Source: Chryseobacterium gleum
Lineage (GTDB): Bacteria; Bacteroidota; Bacteroidia; Flavobacteriales_D; Crocinitomicaceae
Length of the DNA: 7,229 bases
NCBI GenBank assembly: GCA_945877005.1
Contig: CAMCQL010000097.1
Coordinates: 1-7,229 of the forward strand
Direction: 5' to 3'
Positions within the stretch are counted from its first letter, which is position 1. Each line of letters starts with the position of its first letter. The notes below the pieces were generated by a model that saw only the letters and a program-made list of their open reading frames with translations, ran no database searches and was not told the DNA's origin. This document shows, one piece after another, positions 1 to 7,224 of this stretch. The position numbers were made by a program, and so were the translations under genes.

Positions 1-1
1 A

Positions 2-2797
2 CAAGTTTTAAAAGACATACTTCACCATTTTGAAGATTTTCAAATTTTAACGATTGATAAATTTAACTTGAGATTAATTCGTTCATTTTCCAAAGAATTA
101 AATCTTTCTAATGATTTTACGATTGTATTAGATGAAACAGAGGTTTTAAGTCAAGCCGTAGATCAATTAATTGATCAATTAGATGCAGATGAGGCTCCAG
201 AATTGACGAAATTGATGTTGAATTACGCCAAAGAAAAATTACAAGAAGAAGAGTCCTGGAATTTTCAAACTGAATTAAAGAAGTTTGCTCAGTTGTTGAC
301 AGACGAAAAATATTTTTCTGATATTGACACGCTCATAAAGTCGGATTATTCAAAAGAGAGATTGAAGGAAATTAAGCATGAGTTTGAGATTCAAAAAGAT
401 AAAATTCAAGAACAGGCAAATAGATTGTATGCATTATTTGAAGGTGTAGCTATAGACCGACTTCCTGGAAAATCAAGAAATGCAGATGCGTATAAGAAAT
501 TAGTGAGCGACAAATTATTGATTCAAAATGGTTTTGAGGGAGGTTTTTTTACAGAAGCACATTTGGCTTTGATTGATAAACCATTAGGGAAAGGGCAAGA
601 GATGCCAGATAATCTTCGACTAGAAACACACAACTTTCATCAGTATTACCAACGTGAAATTCAGAGATACCATTTGTTGAGAGAAATTTCAAAAGATTTC
701 TTTAACCTTTCTTTATTACAACATATCGCAAGAGATATTGATACGATTAGAGATAAAGAAAATATCATACGAATTTCTGAATTTAATAAGTTGATTTCAG
801 AGCTTATACAACAAGAAAAAGCACCTTTTATATACGAACGTTTAGGGAATCGTTATAAGCATTATATGTTGGATGAATTTCAAGATACTTCACGTTTACA
901 ATGGATGAATATTATACCATTGATTGAAGAGTCTTTGTCGTATCAATATGCAAATTTAATTGTAGGCGATCCAAAACAATCCATTTACAGGTTTAAAAAT
1001 GGTTTAGCAGAGCAGTTTATTGAATTACCAAGAATTTACAATCCTGAAGGAAATCCTGAAATAGCACTGAAATCTGAATTGTTTAATTATCATGGCGATT
1101 TACAAAATTTAGCATCCAATTATCGATCACAAAAAGAAATTGTAGAATTTAATAATAGTTTTTTTTCACTCATTAAAAAAGAATTAGACGATGAAAAGTC
1201 TAAATTTTACGCTTCAGAAGTTCAGATTCCCGCAGGAAAGGACGGTGGATATGTTGAAGTGGTTTCTGTTGAATTAGAAGAAGAACAATTGAATTCTCAA
1301 CTTAAGTATTTATTTCAATGGATAGAAAGTTGTTTGGCTGATAATTTTGATCCAGGAGATATCTGTATTTTGGGGAATACAAAAAAGGAATGTAATCAAT
1401 GGGCAATAGAATTGTCAAAACAGTATAAAGTTGTTTCAGCAGATAGTTTGTTAGTTGATTCTGATTATTATGTAAAGTTGGTAATGGCGTATCTTCGATT
1501 AAGGATCCACCCGAAAGGTCAATTAGAGACGAAACGATTTTTAGATTTTTTCAATGAATTAATTCAGCCAATTGAACATGATGGTACTATAGATAAGTTT
1601 GTACTTGAATACTTTGAAAACGAGCAGTTTTTCTTTTTTAAATATGAATCTATTTATGCGTTGATTCAAAAAACGTTGGTGTTATTTGGGTTGAATGAAA
1701 TCGAAAACCCGTATTTGCATCACTTACTTGATTTAGCGTTTAATTTTGACAATCAATTTGGGCCGGATCTTACTTTTTTTGTAGAAGAATACGATAAAAA
1801 GGGCAAATCCACCTCAATTCAAGTTCCTGAAAATAAAGACGCAATCATTATAATGACAGGACATAAATCAAAAGGACTCGAATTTCCTGTTGTTATATTG
1901 CCAAATATGGATTTTAATTTAGAATCGAAGAGTTCCAAACTTTTGATAAAGTGTGAAGAAGGATATATTTATTCAAGATTATCGAAGAATAGTGCGATTC
2001 AAGTTGTAAAAGAACAAACGGAAGCCGAGTTAGCAAATATATTTTTGGATAAACTGAATTTAGCATACGTAATGATGACGCGTCCTGTGAATAGACTTTA
2101 TGTATTAAATGGTTATGCAGACAAAAATCCTAAAAATTTCGGTACCTATTTTCAGGAGGTAGTTCAAGAATTAGCACAAAAAAAAATACTGGATTTAGAT
2201 AACGATTTACAAGGATTCCCAAGATATTTCAGAGGAATTTCCACTAAGAAAAAATTGGATGAACGGACTGCTATTACTATATCAAATTTTACACCCCAAC
2301 CATTGAATGAAACCTTATGGTATCCGGATATAGTATTAGATGTACAAAAGTCAACGAAGGAAAATGGCGTGAGTGAGCAAATTCGATTTGGAAACCAATT
2401 ACATGAATTATTGGCATCCGTAAAGACGATTCAAGAAGTTGATGATAAAGTTAATAGTTTAGTCGCAGAAGGTAAAATTGAAGCACAATTCAAGGAGCGT
2501 TTAATTAGTCAGAGCAAGAAAATTTTAACTTTCCCGGATTACGTTGAAATTGTATCGAATGCAACTCAAGTATATAACGAACAATCAATTTTGAGCGAAG
2601 ATCGAATATTAAAACGGCCAGATAAAATTATAATACACAAAGACAAAACCTTTGTTGTTGATTATAAGTCTGGTATGGCAAATGAGAAACATATAAAACA
2701 AATGGGGAAATACATTGAGCTTTTGGAACTAATGGAATTTCCAGAAGTTAAGGGAGTTCTATTTTATACAAATCAGATGAGAATGCAGTTTGTATAG
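2..2797 (+). CDS. RecB/AddA-like UvrD-family helicase with C-terminal nuclease domain (5'-truncated by window edge)
   Basis: This is an ATP-dependent DNA helicase-nuclease of the RecB/AddA kind, which processes double-strand DNA ends in the cytoplasm for recombinational repair. The window holds 931 residues and the frame stays open to the left edge. A TTG at 68 is not the start: residues 17-30 before and across it (TIDKFNLRLIRSF) match UvrD motif Ia, so the Walker A region, perhaps about 100 residues, lies upstream. Superfamily 1 motifs follow in order, numbered from nt 2: motif II DEFQDT at 291-296, motif III GDPKQS at 322-327, motif IV NYRS at 373-376, motif V TGHKSKGLEF at 619-628, and motif VI with LAYVMMTRP near 687-694. 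The C-terminus is a RecB-type PD-(D/E)XK nuclease: GNQLH with His801, RPDK with Asp874, and VVDYKSG with Asp887 and Lys889. All nuclease motif residues are present, so it should be active. An AddB-like partner would be expected nearby but is not in the window. The family call is firm; RecB versus AddA naming is not, so no symbol is given. Confidence 0.93.
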   Translation, partial: QVLKDILHHFEDFQILTIDKFNLRLIRSFSKELNLSNDFTIVLDETEVLSQAVDQLIDQLDADEAPELTKLMLNYAKEKLQEEESWNFQTELKKFAQLLTDEKYFSDIDTLIKSDYSKERLKEIKHEFEIQKDKIQEQANRLYALFEGVAIDRLPGKSRNADAYKKLVSDKLLIQNGFEGGFFTEAHLALIDKPLGKGQEMPDNLRLETHNFHQYYQREIQRYHLLREISKDFFNLSLLQHIARDIDTIRDKENIIRISEFNKLISELIQQEKAPFIYERLGNRYKHYMLDEFQDTSRLQWMNIIPLIEESLSYQYANLIVGDPKQSIYRFKNGLAEQFIELPRIYNPEGNPEIALKSELFNYHGDLQNLASNYRSQKEIVEFNNSFFSLIKKELDDEKSKFYASEVQIPAGKDGGYVEVVSVELEEEQLNSQLKYLFQWIESCLADNFDPGDICILGNTKKECNQWAIELSKQYKVVSADSLLVDSDYYVKLVMAYLRLRIHPKGQLETKRFLDFFNELIQPIEHDGTIDKFVLEYFENEQFFFFKYESIYALIQKTLVLFGLNEIENPYLHHLLDLAFNFDNQFGPDLTFFVEEYDKKGKSTSIQVPENKDAIIIMTGHKSKGLEFPVVILPNMDFNLESKSSKLLIKCEEGYIYSRLSKNSAIQVVKEQTEAELANIFLDKLNLAYVMMTRPVNRLYVLNGYADKNPKNFGTYFQEVVQELAQKKILDLDNDLQGFPRYFRGISTKKKLDERTAITISNFTPQPLNETLWYPDIVLDVQKSTKENGVSEQIRFGNQLHELLASVKTIQEVDDKVNSLVAEGKIEAQFKERLISQSKKILTFPDYVEIVSNATQVYNEQSILSEDRILKRPDKIIIHKDKTFVVDYKSGMANEKHIKQMGKYIELLELMEFPEVKGVLFYTNQMRMQFV

Positions 2798-2825
2798 TTT
2801 TTAAATCATAAATTTCATACATTTG
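2789..2825 (+). promoter_or_regulatory. Candidate Bacteroidota-type promoter before the 474-residue protein gene
   Basis: TACATTTG at 2818-2825 matches the Bacteroidota -7 consensus TAnnTTTG exactly. A TTTG at 2789-2792, overlapping the end of the helicase-nuclease gene, could be the -33 element. The spacer of 25 nt is a little longer than the usual roughly 17-23 nt, so the upstream half is weak. Transcription would start near 2831, leaving a leader of about 17 nt before the ATG at 2848. The site sits in the only gap over 10 nt in the window, between two functionally unrelated genes, which fits a transcription-unit boundary. This is inferred from consensus only. Confidence 0.42.
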
Positions 2826-2847
2826 CTATTCATAGAAGTATAAAGAA

Positions 2848-4272
2848 ATGAATAACGACGCACGATTAACGACTGAAGAAAAGGCGCTTAAAATAAATTT
2901 AACACCTGATATTTATGGGTGTTTTGCTGAAATTGGAGCAGGACAAGAAGTTGCTGCTAATTTTTTTAAGGCAGGAGGAAGTTCAGGCACCATCGCATAT
3001 ACTCAGTCTGCGTATGATATGAAAGTTTCTGATTCTATGTACGGTCCAGCTTCAAGATATGTGTGTGAAGACCGTTTGATTACAATGTTGGGTACGGAAT
3101 ATCAAACGTTAAAGTATCGATTACCAGAGAAATATAAGTCTTCACGTTTTTTTGCTTTTAGTAATACTGTTGAATCTTTAAATTACCATCGAACAAATCA
3201 AGGTCAAGGTTGGGTTGGTATTCGTTTTCAACGTTCATTAGGTGAGGAACCAAGTGATGTTGTGTTGCACGTAAATATGCATGACAATAACAATAAAAGT
3301 CAACAAGCAGCTTTAGGGATTTTGGGTGTGAATTTAATTTATGCATGTTACTTTCAAGCCGGAAATATGGATGATTTTTTCACCGGATTAATGAGTCGAT
3401 TGCCTAGAGAAAGAATGGAAATCGATATGATGCGTGTTTCAGGACCAGCATTCGAAGGTATTGACAATCGAATTATCGCGCTAAATTTAGTGAAAAGAGG
3501 ATTAACCGATGCAACCATGTTCGATTTATGTGGGACTGTTCTACAACCAGCTACTGCACTGTACAAAAAGAATATATTGTTAATGCGTGGAAGATTTAGG
3601 CCTGTCACAAAAGTTCATTTAGATATGATTCAGCGTGGTAAAGAACAATTTTTAGAGGAAGAAGATGTGAGGGGAGAAAATTTATCGGTTGTTTTTGAAT
3701 TGACTCTAAAAGATTTAACAGCAGATGGCAAAATTTCGGACAAAGATTTTATTGATCGAGCTGAGTTGTTAGGATCGCTTGGTTATACTGTGATGATTTC
3801 TAATTACTTGAAACATTATAAAATGATTGATTATTTGGCGACTATCGCTAAAGAACAACTGATGGGGGTGATTTTAGGTGTATACAATGTCCACAGTATT
3901 TTTGACGAAAGGTACTATGATAATTTGAGAGGAGGGTTATTAGAAGCATTTGGTCGCGGATTTGGACACAATGTTAAATTGTTTGTATATCCTGCCAATG
4001 ATGTAGAAACAGGAGATTTATATTCGCTTGATAATATTGAGATTAATCCAAAATTTAAAGGTCTTTTAGAGTACTTAAAAGATGCAAATAAAATAGAAGC
4101 AATCCATGGTTTTGATTCGAAGTTATTACATATTTGGTCAGACGATGTATTGTCCAAAATAAAAACAGGTTCCTCAATTTGGGAGGAAGATGTACCAGAG
4201 GAAGTAGTGAAAGCAATTAAGTTTTTTGAATTGTTTGGTTACGTAAAAAAAGAAGAAACGATTAGTTGTTAA
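2848..4272 (+). CDS. Conserved protein of unknown function (474 aa), large soluble family
   Basis: I recognise this as a widespread conserved family but know of no established function. From memory, Bacteroidota homologues carry unsupported names such as nicotinate-nucleotide adenylyltransferase or TonB-dependent receptor. Neither fits: there is no signal peptide or beta-barrel character, and no nucleotidyltransferase HxGH motif is seen. The protein looks cytoplasmic, with no convincing membrane segment. Blocks that look conserved are FAEIGAGQEVA (26-36) with FFKAGGSSGTIA (39-50), SAYDMKVSDSMYG (54-66), GWVGIRFQ (121-128), a Gln-rich ALGILGVNLIY stretch (152-165), SGPAFEGIDNR (198-208), LYKKNILLMRGRFRPVT (238-254), YYDNLRGGLLEAFGR (356-370) and a C-terminal WEEDVPEEVV (445-454). 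The density of Gly, Asp and Arg motifs suggests an enzyme or ligand-binding fold, but that is inference. The ATG at 2848 is preceded by an A-rich stretch (AAAGAA) and no Shine-Dalgarno. A candidate promoter lies just upstream, and the WYL regulator gene begins six nucleotides after the stop, so the two are probably co-expressed. Confidence 0.9.
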   Translation: MNNDARLTTEEKALKINLTPDIYGCFAEIGAGQEVAANFFKAGGSSGTIAYTQSAYDMKVSDSMYGPASRYVCEDRLITMLGTEYQTLKYRLPEKYKSSRFFAFSNTVESLNYHRTNQGQGWVGIRFQRSLGEEPSDVVLHVNMHDNNNKSQQAALGILGVNLIYACYFQAGNMDDFFTGLMSRLPRERMEIDMMRVSGPAFEGIDNRIIALNLVKRGLTDATMFDLCGTVLQPATALYKKNILLMRGRFRPVTKVHLDMIQRGKEQFLEEEDVRGENLSVVFELTLKDLTADGKISDKDFIDRAELLGSLGYTVMISNYLKHYKMIDYLATIAKEQLMGVILGVYNVHSIFDERYYDNLRGGLLEAFGRGFGHNVKLFVYPANDVETGDLYSLDNIEINPKFKGLLEYLKDANKIEAIHGFDSKLLHIWSDDVLSKIKTGSSIWEEDVPEEVVKAIKFFELFGYVKKEETISC

Positions 4273-4278
4273 TTTTTT

Positions 4279-5292
4279 ATGGGACAAATTAGAAATGCGT
4301 TAATTCGTTACAGGATTATCGATAAATCATTAAGAAGTAAATACAAGCCTTATCCTTCTAAAGCAGAATTGCGTAAAGCGTGTGAAGAGGCATTGTTCAG
4401 TAGTTATGACGGTGAAAACGTATGTGATTCAACGATTGAAAAAGATTTGTTTTTCTTACGAATGGAACACGATGCTCCAATTAAATACAGTAAAAAGAAT
4501 CTAGGATATTATTACTCAGATCCTGATTTTTCGTTGGACGAAATACCTTTAACACCTGAAGATTTAGATGCGATTCGATTTGCTGCTACAACATTGTCTC
4601 AGTTTAAGGAAGTAGATATGTTTGCGCAATTTGGTTTCGCTATTGATAAAGTAGTTGAACGTATTGCTTTTTCAAATGATCCATTTTCAAAAGATATTTC
4701 AAATTTTGTTCAATTTGAGAGTGGCACTTCAATAGGAGGTAATGAATTTTTATCACCATTAATGGGTGCAATTCGTAATAAGAATTATGTCCATTTTGAG
4801 TATGAAAGTTACATCTCAGCAAATAAAAAACCGAGAAAAGTGGTTCCTTTATTGTTAAAGGAGTATAGAAATAGATGGTATTTAGTTAGTTACGATTGTG
4901 TAAAACAAGATGTGATTACCTATGCTTTAGAAAGAATGCAACAGGTAGAAATTACATCAGAAGTAGCCGTTGAAACCGTTGATTTTGATGTTACTAAATT
5001 TTTCCAAAATTCAATAGGAATTACTGTCACAAAATCATTGCCGGAGAAAATCATTTTTAAAGCAGACAATGTATCTTCTAAATACATTGTTTCTCAACCT
5101 TTTCATTCTTCTCAGAATTTAATTAAAGAAGGAAAAAACAGGTCAACTTTTGAAATGAATGTGATAGTGAGTGAGGAATTGATTCGTCAAATTTTAAGTT
5201 TTGGTGGAGAAATTGAAGTAATCTCACCAACTTCTTTTAGAAATCAAATTATTAAACGCATTCAACAAATGCGTTCATCCTACGATATTTAA
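4279..5292 (+). CDS. WYL-domain transcriptional regulator (helix-turn-helix plus WYL)
   Basis: A 337-residue DNA-binding regulator of the WYL type. The N-terminal part (about 1-80) looks like the winged helix-turn-helix of these proteins, with STIEKDLFFLR (51-61) as the probable recognition helix and KKNLGYYYSD (72-81) as the wing. The WYL domain spans roughly 157-225: HFEYES at 172-177, and the signature WYL at 200-202 inside RNRWYLVSYD, followed by YALERMQQVEI. The remainder (about 230-335) fits the C-terminal WCX extension, ending in a helix (NQIIKRIQQMR). WYL domains are known to sense ligands, in studied cases nucleic acids or nucleotides; the ligand here is unknown. The ATG follows the stop of the preceding gene after six T residues, so translation is probably coupled. 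The paaG-like gene starts 10 nt after its stop. The natural inference is that it regulates this operon or its own transcription unit, but nothing in the sequence proves the target. No operator was identified. Confidence 0.9.
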   Translation: MGQIRNALIRYRIIDKSLRSKYKPYPSKAELRKACEEALFSSYDGENVCDSTIEKDLFFLRMEHDAPIKYSKKNLGYYYSDPDFSLDEIPLTPEDLDAIRFAATTLSQFKEVDMFAQFGFAIDKVVERIAFSNDPFSKDISNFVQFESGTSIGGNEFLSPLMGAIRNKNYVHFEYESYISANKKPRKVVPLLLKEYRNRWYLVSYDCVKQDVITYALERMQQVEITSEVAVETVDFDVTKFFQNSIGITVTKSLPEKIIFKADNVSSKYIVSQPFHSSQNLIKEGKNRSTFEMNVIVSEELIRQILSFGGEIEVISPTSFRNQIIKRIQQMRSSYDI

Positions 5293-5302
5293 ATTTTAAA
5301 CC

Positions 5303-6076
5303 ATGACGTTAATTTTAAAAAAAGAAGAGGGAGTGTTAAGTATTTCACTCAATCGTCCAAATGTTTTTAATTCGTTTAACAAAGAAATGGCATTAGAACT
5401 TCAAGCTACGCTTAAAGAAGCTGCTGATGATACTTCAGTGAGAGCCATTGTATTAACAGGTGAAGGCAAGGCTTTTTGTGCTGGACAAGATTTAGCAGAA
5501 GCGACTGCTACTGATGGGCCTTCATTACAATCGATTGTGAAAGAGCATTACAACCCTATTATAGAGTTGATTCGATCGATTGAAAAACCAATTATTGCTG
5601 GTGTAAACGGTGTTGCAGCTGGTGCGGGTGCAAACATAGCTTTGGCTTGCGATATTACAATTGCAAAAGAATCAGCTAGTTTTATTCAAGCGTTTTCCAA
5701 AATAGGTTTGATTCCTGATTCTGGGGGCACGTTTTTTTTACCAAGAATCATCGGAACCCAAAAAGCATTGGCGTTGATGATGACTGGAGATAAGGTTTCA
5801 GCGGTAGAAGCTGAAAAAATGAACTTGATTTACAAAGCGGTACCTGATGCAGATTTTGAAACTGAGTTGTATAAGTTTGCACATCAGATCGCAAAAATGC
5901 CTACAAAAGGATTAGGTTTAACGAAAAAAGCGGTGAATGCAAGTTTTTCTAATAGCTTAACAGAACAGCTGGCTTTAGAAGAAAAATTGCAAACAGAAGC
6001 AGGTCAAACAGAAGATTTTAAAGAAGGAGTAACTGCTTTCTTAGAGAAAAGAAACCCAGAATTCAAAGGATGTTAA
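5303..6076 (+). CDS. paaG: Enoyl-CoA hydratase/isomerase, PaaG type (1,2-epoxyphenylacetyl-CoA isomerase)
   Basis: A 257-residue crotonase-superfamily enzyme. PaaG isomerises ring-1,2-epoxyphenylacetyl-CoA to the seven-membered oxepin-CoA in aerobic phenylacetate catabolism and also shifts double bonds in later CoA intermediates. The full length matches the family, and the sequence follows E. coli PaaG, as I remember it, closely: LNRPNVFNSFN (16-26), the oxyanion-hole segments AFCAGQDL (57-64) and GVNGVAAGAGA (100-110), then FSKIGLIPDSGGTFFLPR (131-148). Asp139 in this last block corresponds to the catalytic Asp of PaaG. The Glu pair used by true enoyl-CoA hydratases is absent at the equivalent positions, where Ala and Asp occur, which favours isomerase over hydratase. 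The C-terminal helix region ends in EGVTAFLEKRNPEF. The ATG at 5303 lies 10 nt after the regulator's stop, with only an A/T-rich leader. The next gene is the PaaH-type dehydrogenase of the same pathway, which supports the assignment. A general short-chain enoyl-CoA isomerase is the main alternative. Confidence 0.9.
   Translation: MTLILKKEEGVLSISLNRPNVFNSFNKEMALELQATLKEAADDTSVRAIVLTGEGKAFCAGQDLAEATATDGPSLQSIVKEHYNPIIELIRSIEKPIIAGVNGVAAGAGANIALACDITIAKESASFIQAFSKIGLIPDSGGTFFLPRIIGTQKALALMMTGDKVSAVEAEKMNLIYKAVPDADFETELYKFAHQIAKMPTKGLGLTKKAVNASFSNSLTEQLALEEKLQTEAGQTEDFKEGVTAFLEKRNPEFKGC
6065..6070 (+). promoter_or_regulatory. Possible Shine-Dalgarno for the dehydrogenase, favouring the ATG at 6079
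   Basis: AAAGGA at 6065-6070 lies 8 nt before the ATG at 6079, a normal ribosome-binding spacing. The other in-frame ATG at 6070 overlaps this motif and has no such site. Shine-Dalgarno sequences are uncommon in Bacteroidota, and these bases also encode the Lys-Gly near the PaaG C-terminus, so the match may be coincidental. Confidence 0.35.
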
Positions 6077-6078
6077 CT

Positions 6079-7224
6079 ATGAATAATGTAGGAGTTATTG
6101 GTGCAGGTACGATGGGAATTGGAATCGCTCAAGTTGCTGTTCAAAATGGAAAAAAAGTTGTTGTTGTAGAGGTGAATGAAGAGGTGTTGAACAAATCAAA
6201 AGCTGGTTTATTTAAGACGTTTGATAAGCTTCTAGAAAAACAAAAAATCACCATTGAAGATATTTCCAACTATAAAAATAATTTGCTTTTTACAACGGAC
6301 TATAATGAGTTGAAAGATGCGGATTTAGTTATTGAAGCAATTATTGAGAGTTTATCAGTGAAACACACTGTTTTTCAAAGTGTTGAAAGTGTAGTAAGTC
6401 CTAATTGTATCCTTGCGTCAAATACCTCTTCTTTGTCGATTGCATCAATAAGCGCTGTTTTACTTAGACCCGATCGTTTTTTAGGAATTCATTTCTTTAA
6501 CCCGGCGCCGCTTATGGCTTTGGTGGAGGTGATTCCTGGTGTTCAAACAGATATTAAAGTGACTGAGTTGATAAAGAATGAAATTCTGTCATGGAATAAA
6601 AAAACGGTGTTAGTAAAAGACACTCCTGGTTTTATTGTAAATAGAGTCGCAAGACCGTTTTATGGAGAAGCCCTTAGGATTTACGAAGAAGGAATAGCTG
6701 ATTTTGCAACAATTGATTGGGCAATGACACATTTTGGAGGCTTTAGAATGGGCCCTTTTACATTGATGGATTATATTGGAAACGATATTAATTATACAGT
6801 TACGGAGTCTGTCTTTGAAGCATTTTACTACGATCCAAGATTTAAACCTTCTTTTACTCAAAAGCGACACAAAGAAGCGGGATTGTTGGGAAGAAAGTCT
6901 GGTAAAGGATTTTATGATTATTCAGAAGGAGTAGATGCTCCATTACCAAATAAAGATGAAGCACTAGGCCAGGCGATATTTAATCGAATACTTGCCATGT
7001 TAATCAATGAAGCATTTGATGCCCAATTTATGTTAGTTGCTTCTCGTGAAGACATTGATATAGCTATGAAATTTGGGGTCAATTACCCTAAAGGGTTACT
7101 CGAATGGGCAGATGAGATTGGTTTAGAACAGGTATTAGTAACGCTTCAAAATTTATTTGAGGAATATGGGGAAGATCGTTATAGACCTAATCCTTTGTTA
7201 AAAAGAATGGTTTATTCAAATTAA
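6079..7224 (+). CDS. paaH: 3-hydroxyacyl-CoA dehydrogenase, PaaH type
   Basis: An NAD-dependent dehydrogenase of 381 residues. In phenylacetate catabolism PaaH oxidises 3-hydroxyadipyl-CoA to 3-oxoadipyl-CoA. The N-terminal Rossmann domain opens at once with VGVIGAGTMGIGIAQ (4-18), the dinucleotide-binding loop, and a Glu (E31 in VVVVEVNEE) ends the second strand, as expected for NAD. The catalytic set of the family is intact: Ser117 in NTSS, His138 in HFFNP, Glu150 twelve residues later, and Asn188 in DTPGFIVNR. A first C-terminal helical domain runs to about 280 (GRKSGKGFYDY). A second, related module follows (about 294-381), including NYPKGLLEWADEIGL and RYRPNPLL. This second module is characteristic of PaaH and longer than the roughly 280-residue single-module dehydrogenases, though shorter than the approximately 475-residue E. 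coli PaaH. The start at 6079 puts the Rossmann strand right at the N-terminus, with a 2-nt gap after paaG. ATG 6070 would add three residues and overlap paaG by 7 nt. Another 3-hydroxyacyl-CoA substrate is possible. Confidence 0.9.
   Translation: MNNVGVIGAGTMGIGIAQVAVQNGKKVVVVEVNEEVLNKSKAGLFKTFDKLLEKQKITIEDISNYKNNLLFTTDYNELKDADLVIEAIIESLSVKHTVFQSVESVVSPNCILASNTSSLSIASISAVLLRPDRFLGIHFFNPAPLMALVEVIPGVQTDIKVTELIKNEILSWNKKTVLVKDTPGFIVNRVARPFYGEALRIYEEGIADFATIDWAMTHFGGFRMGPFTLMDYIGNDINYTVTESVFEAFYYDPRFKPSFTQKRHKEAGLLGRKSGKGFYDYSEGVDAPLPNKDEALGQAIFNRILAMLINEAFDAQFMLVASREDIDIAMKFGVNYPKGLLEWADEIGLEQVLVTLQNLFEEYGEDRYRPNPLLKRMVYSN

Noticed and set aside
2177..2188. Nine-A run in the helicase-nuclease gene, a possible slippage or programmed frameshift site.
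   Set aside because: The zero frame continues cleanly through the run into motif-bearing nuclease sequence, and runs like this (also T8 at 1159-1166) are expected in an AT-rich genome.
2798..2847. Rho-independent terminator after the helicase-nuclease gene.
   Set aside because: The gap has a T run right after the stop and AT-rich text but no stable GC stem preceding the T run. The only inverted repeats are trivially short (for example CTATTCATAG).
3136..3770. EF-hand-like loop in the unknown protein (residues 289-300, DLTADGKISDKD, nt about 3712-3747).
   Set aside because: It fits the spacing loosely, with Asp at 1 and 5, Gly at 6, Ile at 8 and Asp at 12, but position 3 is Thr and the usual Glu at 12 is missing. 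A single isolated loop without a paired hand is more likely chance.
3158..4157. Open frames on the minus strand inside the 474-residue protein gene (3158-3346, 3354-3608, 3915-4157).
   Set aside because: They lie fully antisense to a well-conserved gene, show no recognisable domain, and have no promoter or coupling of their own. They look like by-products of the sense codon usage.
2..5292. A defence-system reading: helicase-nuclease, unknown protein and WYL regulator side by side, as in some defence islands.
   Set aside because: RecB/AddA-type helicase-nucleases are housekeeping repair enzymes, a promoter-like gap separates this one from the rest, and the downstream partners are catabolic enzymes. 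There are no integrase, transposase or other mobile or defence markers in the window.
4640..6870. Minus-strand open frames within the WYL gene (4640-4822) and the dehydrogenase gene (6610-6870).
   Set aside because: They have low-complexity, Lys/Ser/Ile/Cys-rich translations without motifs and are fully covered by confident sense genes.
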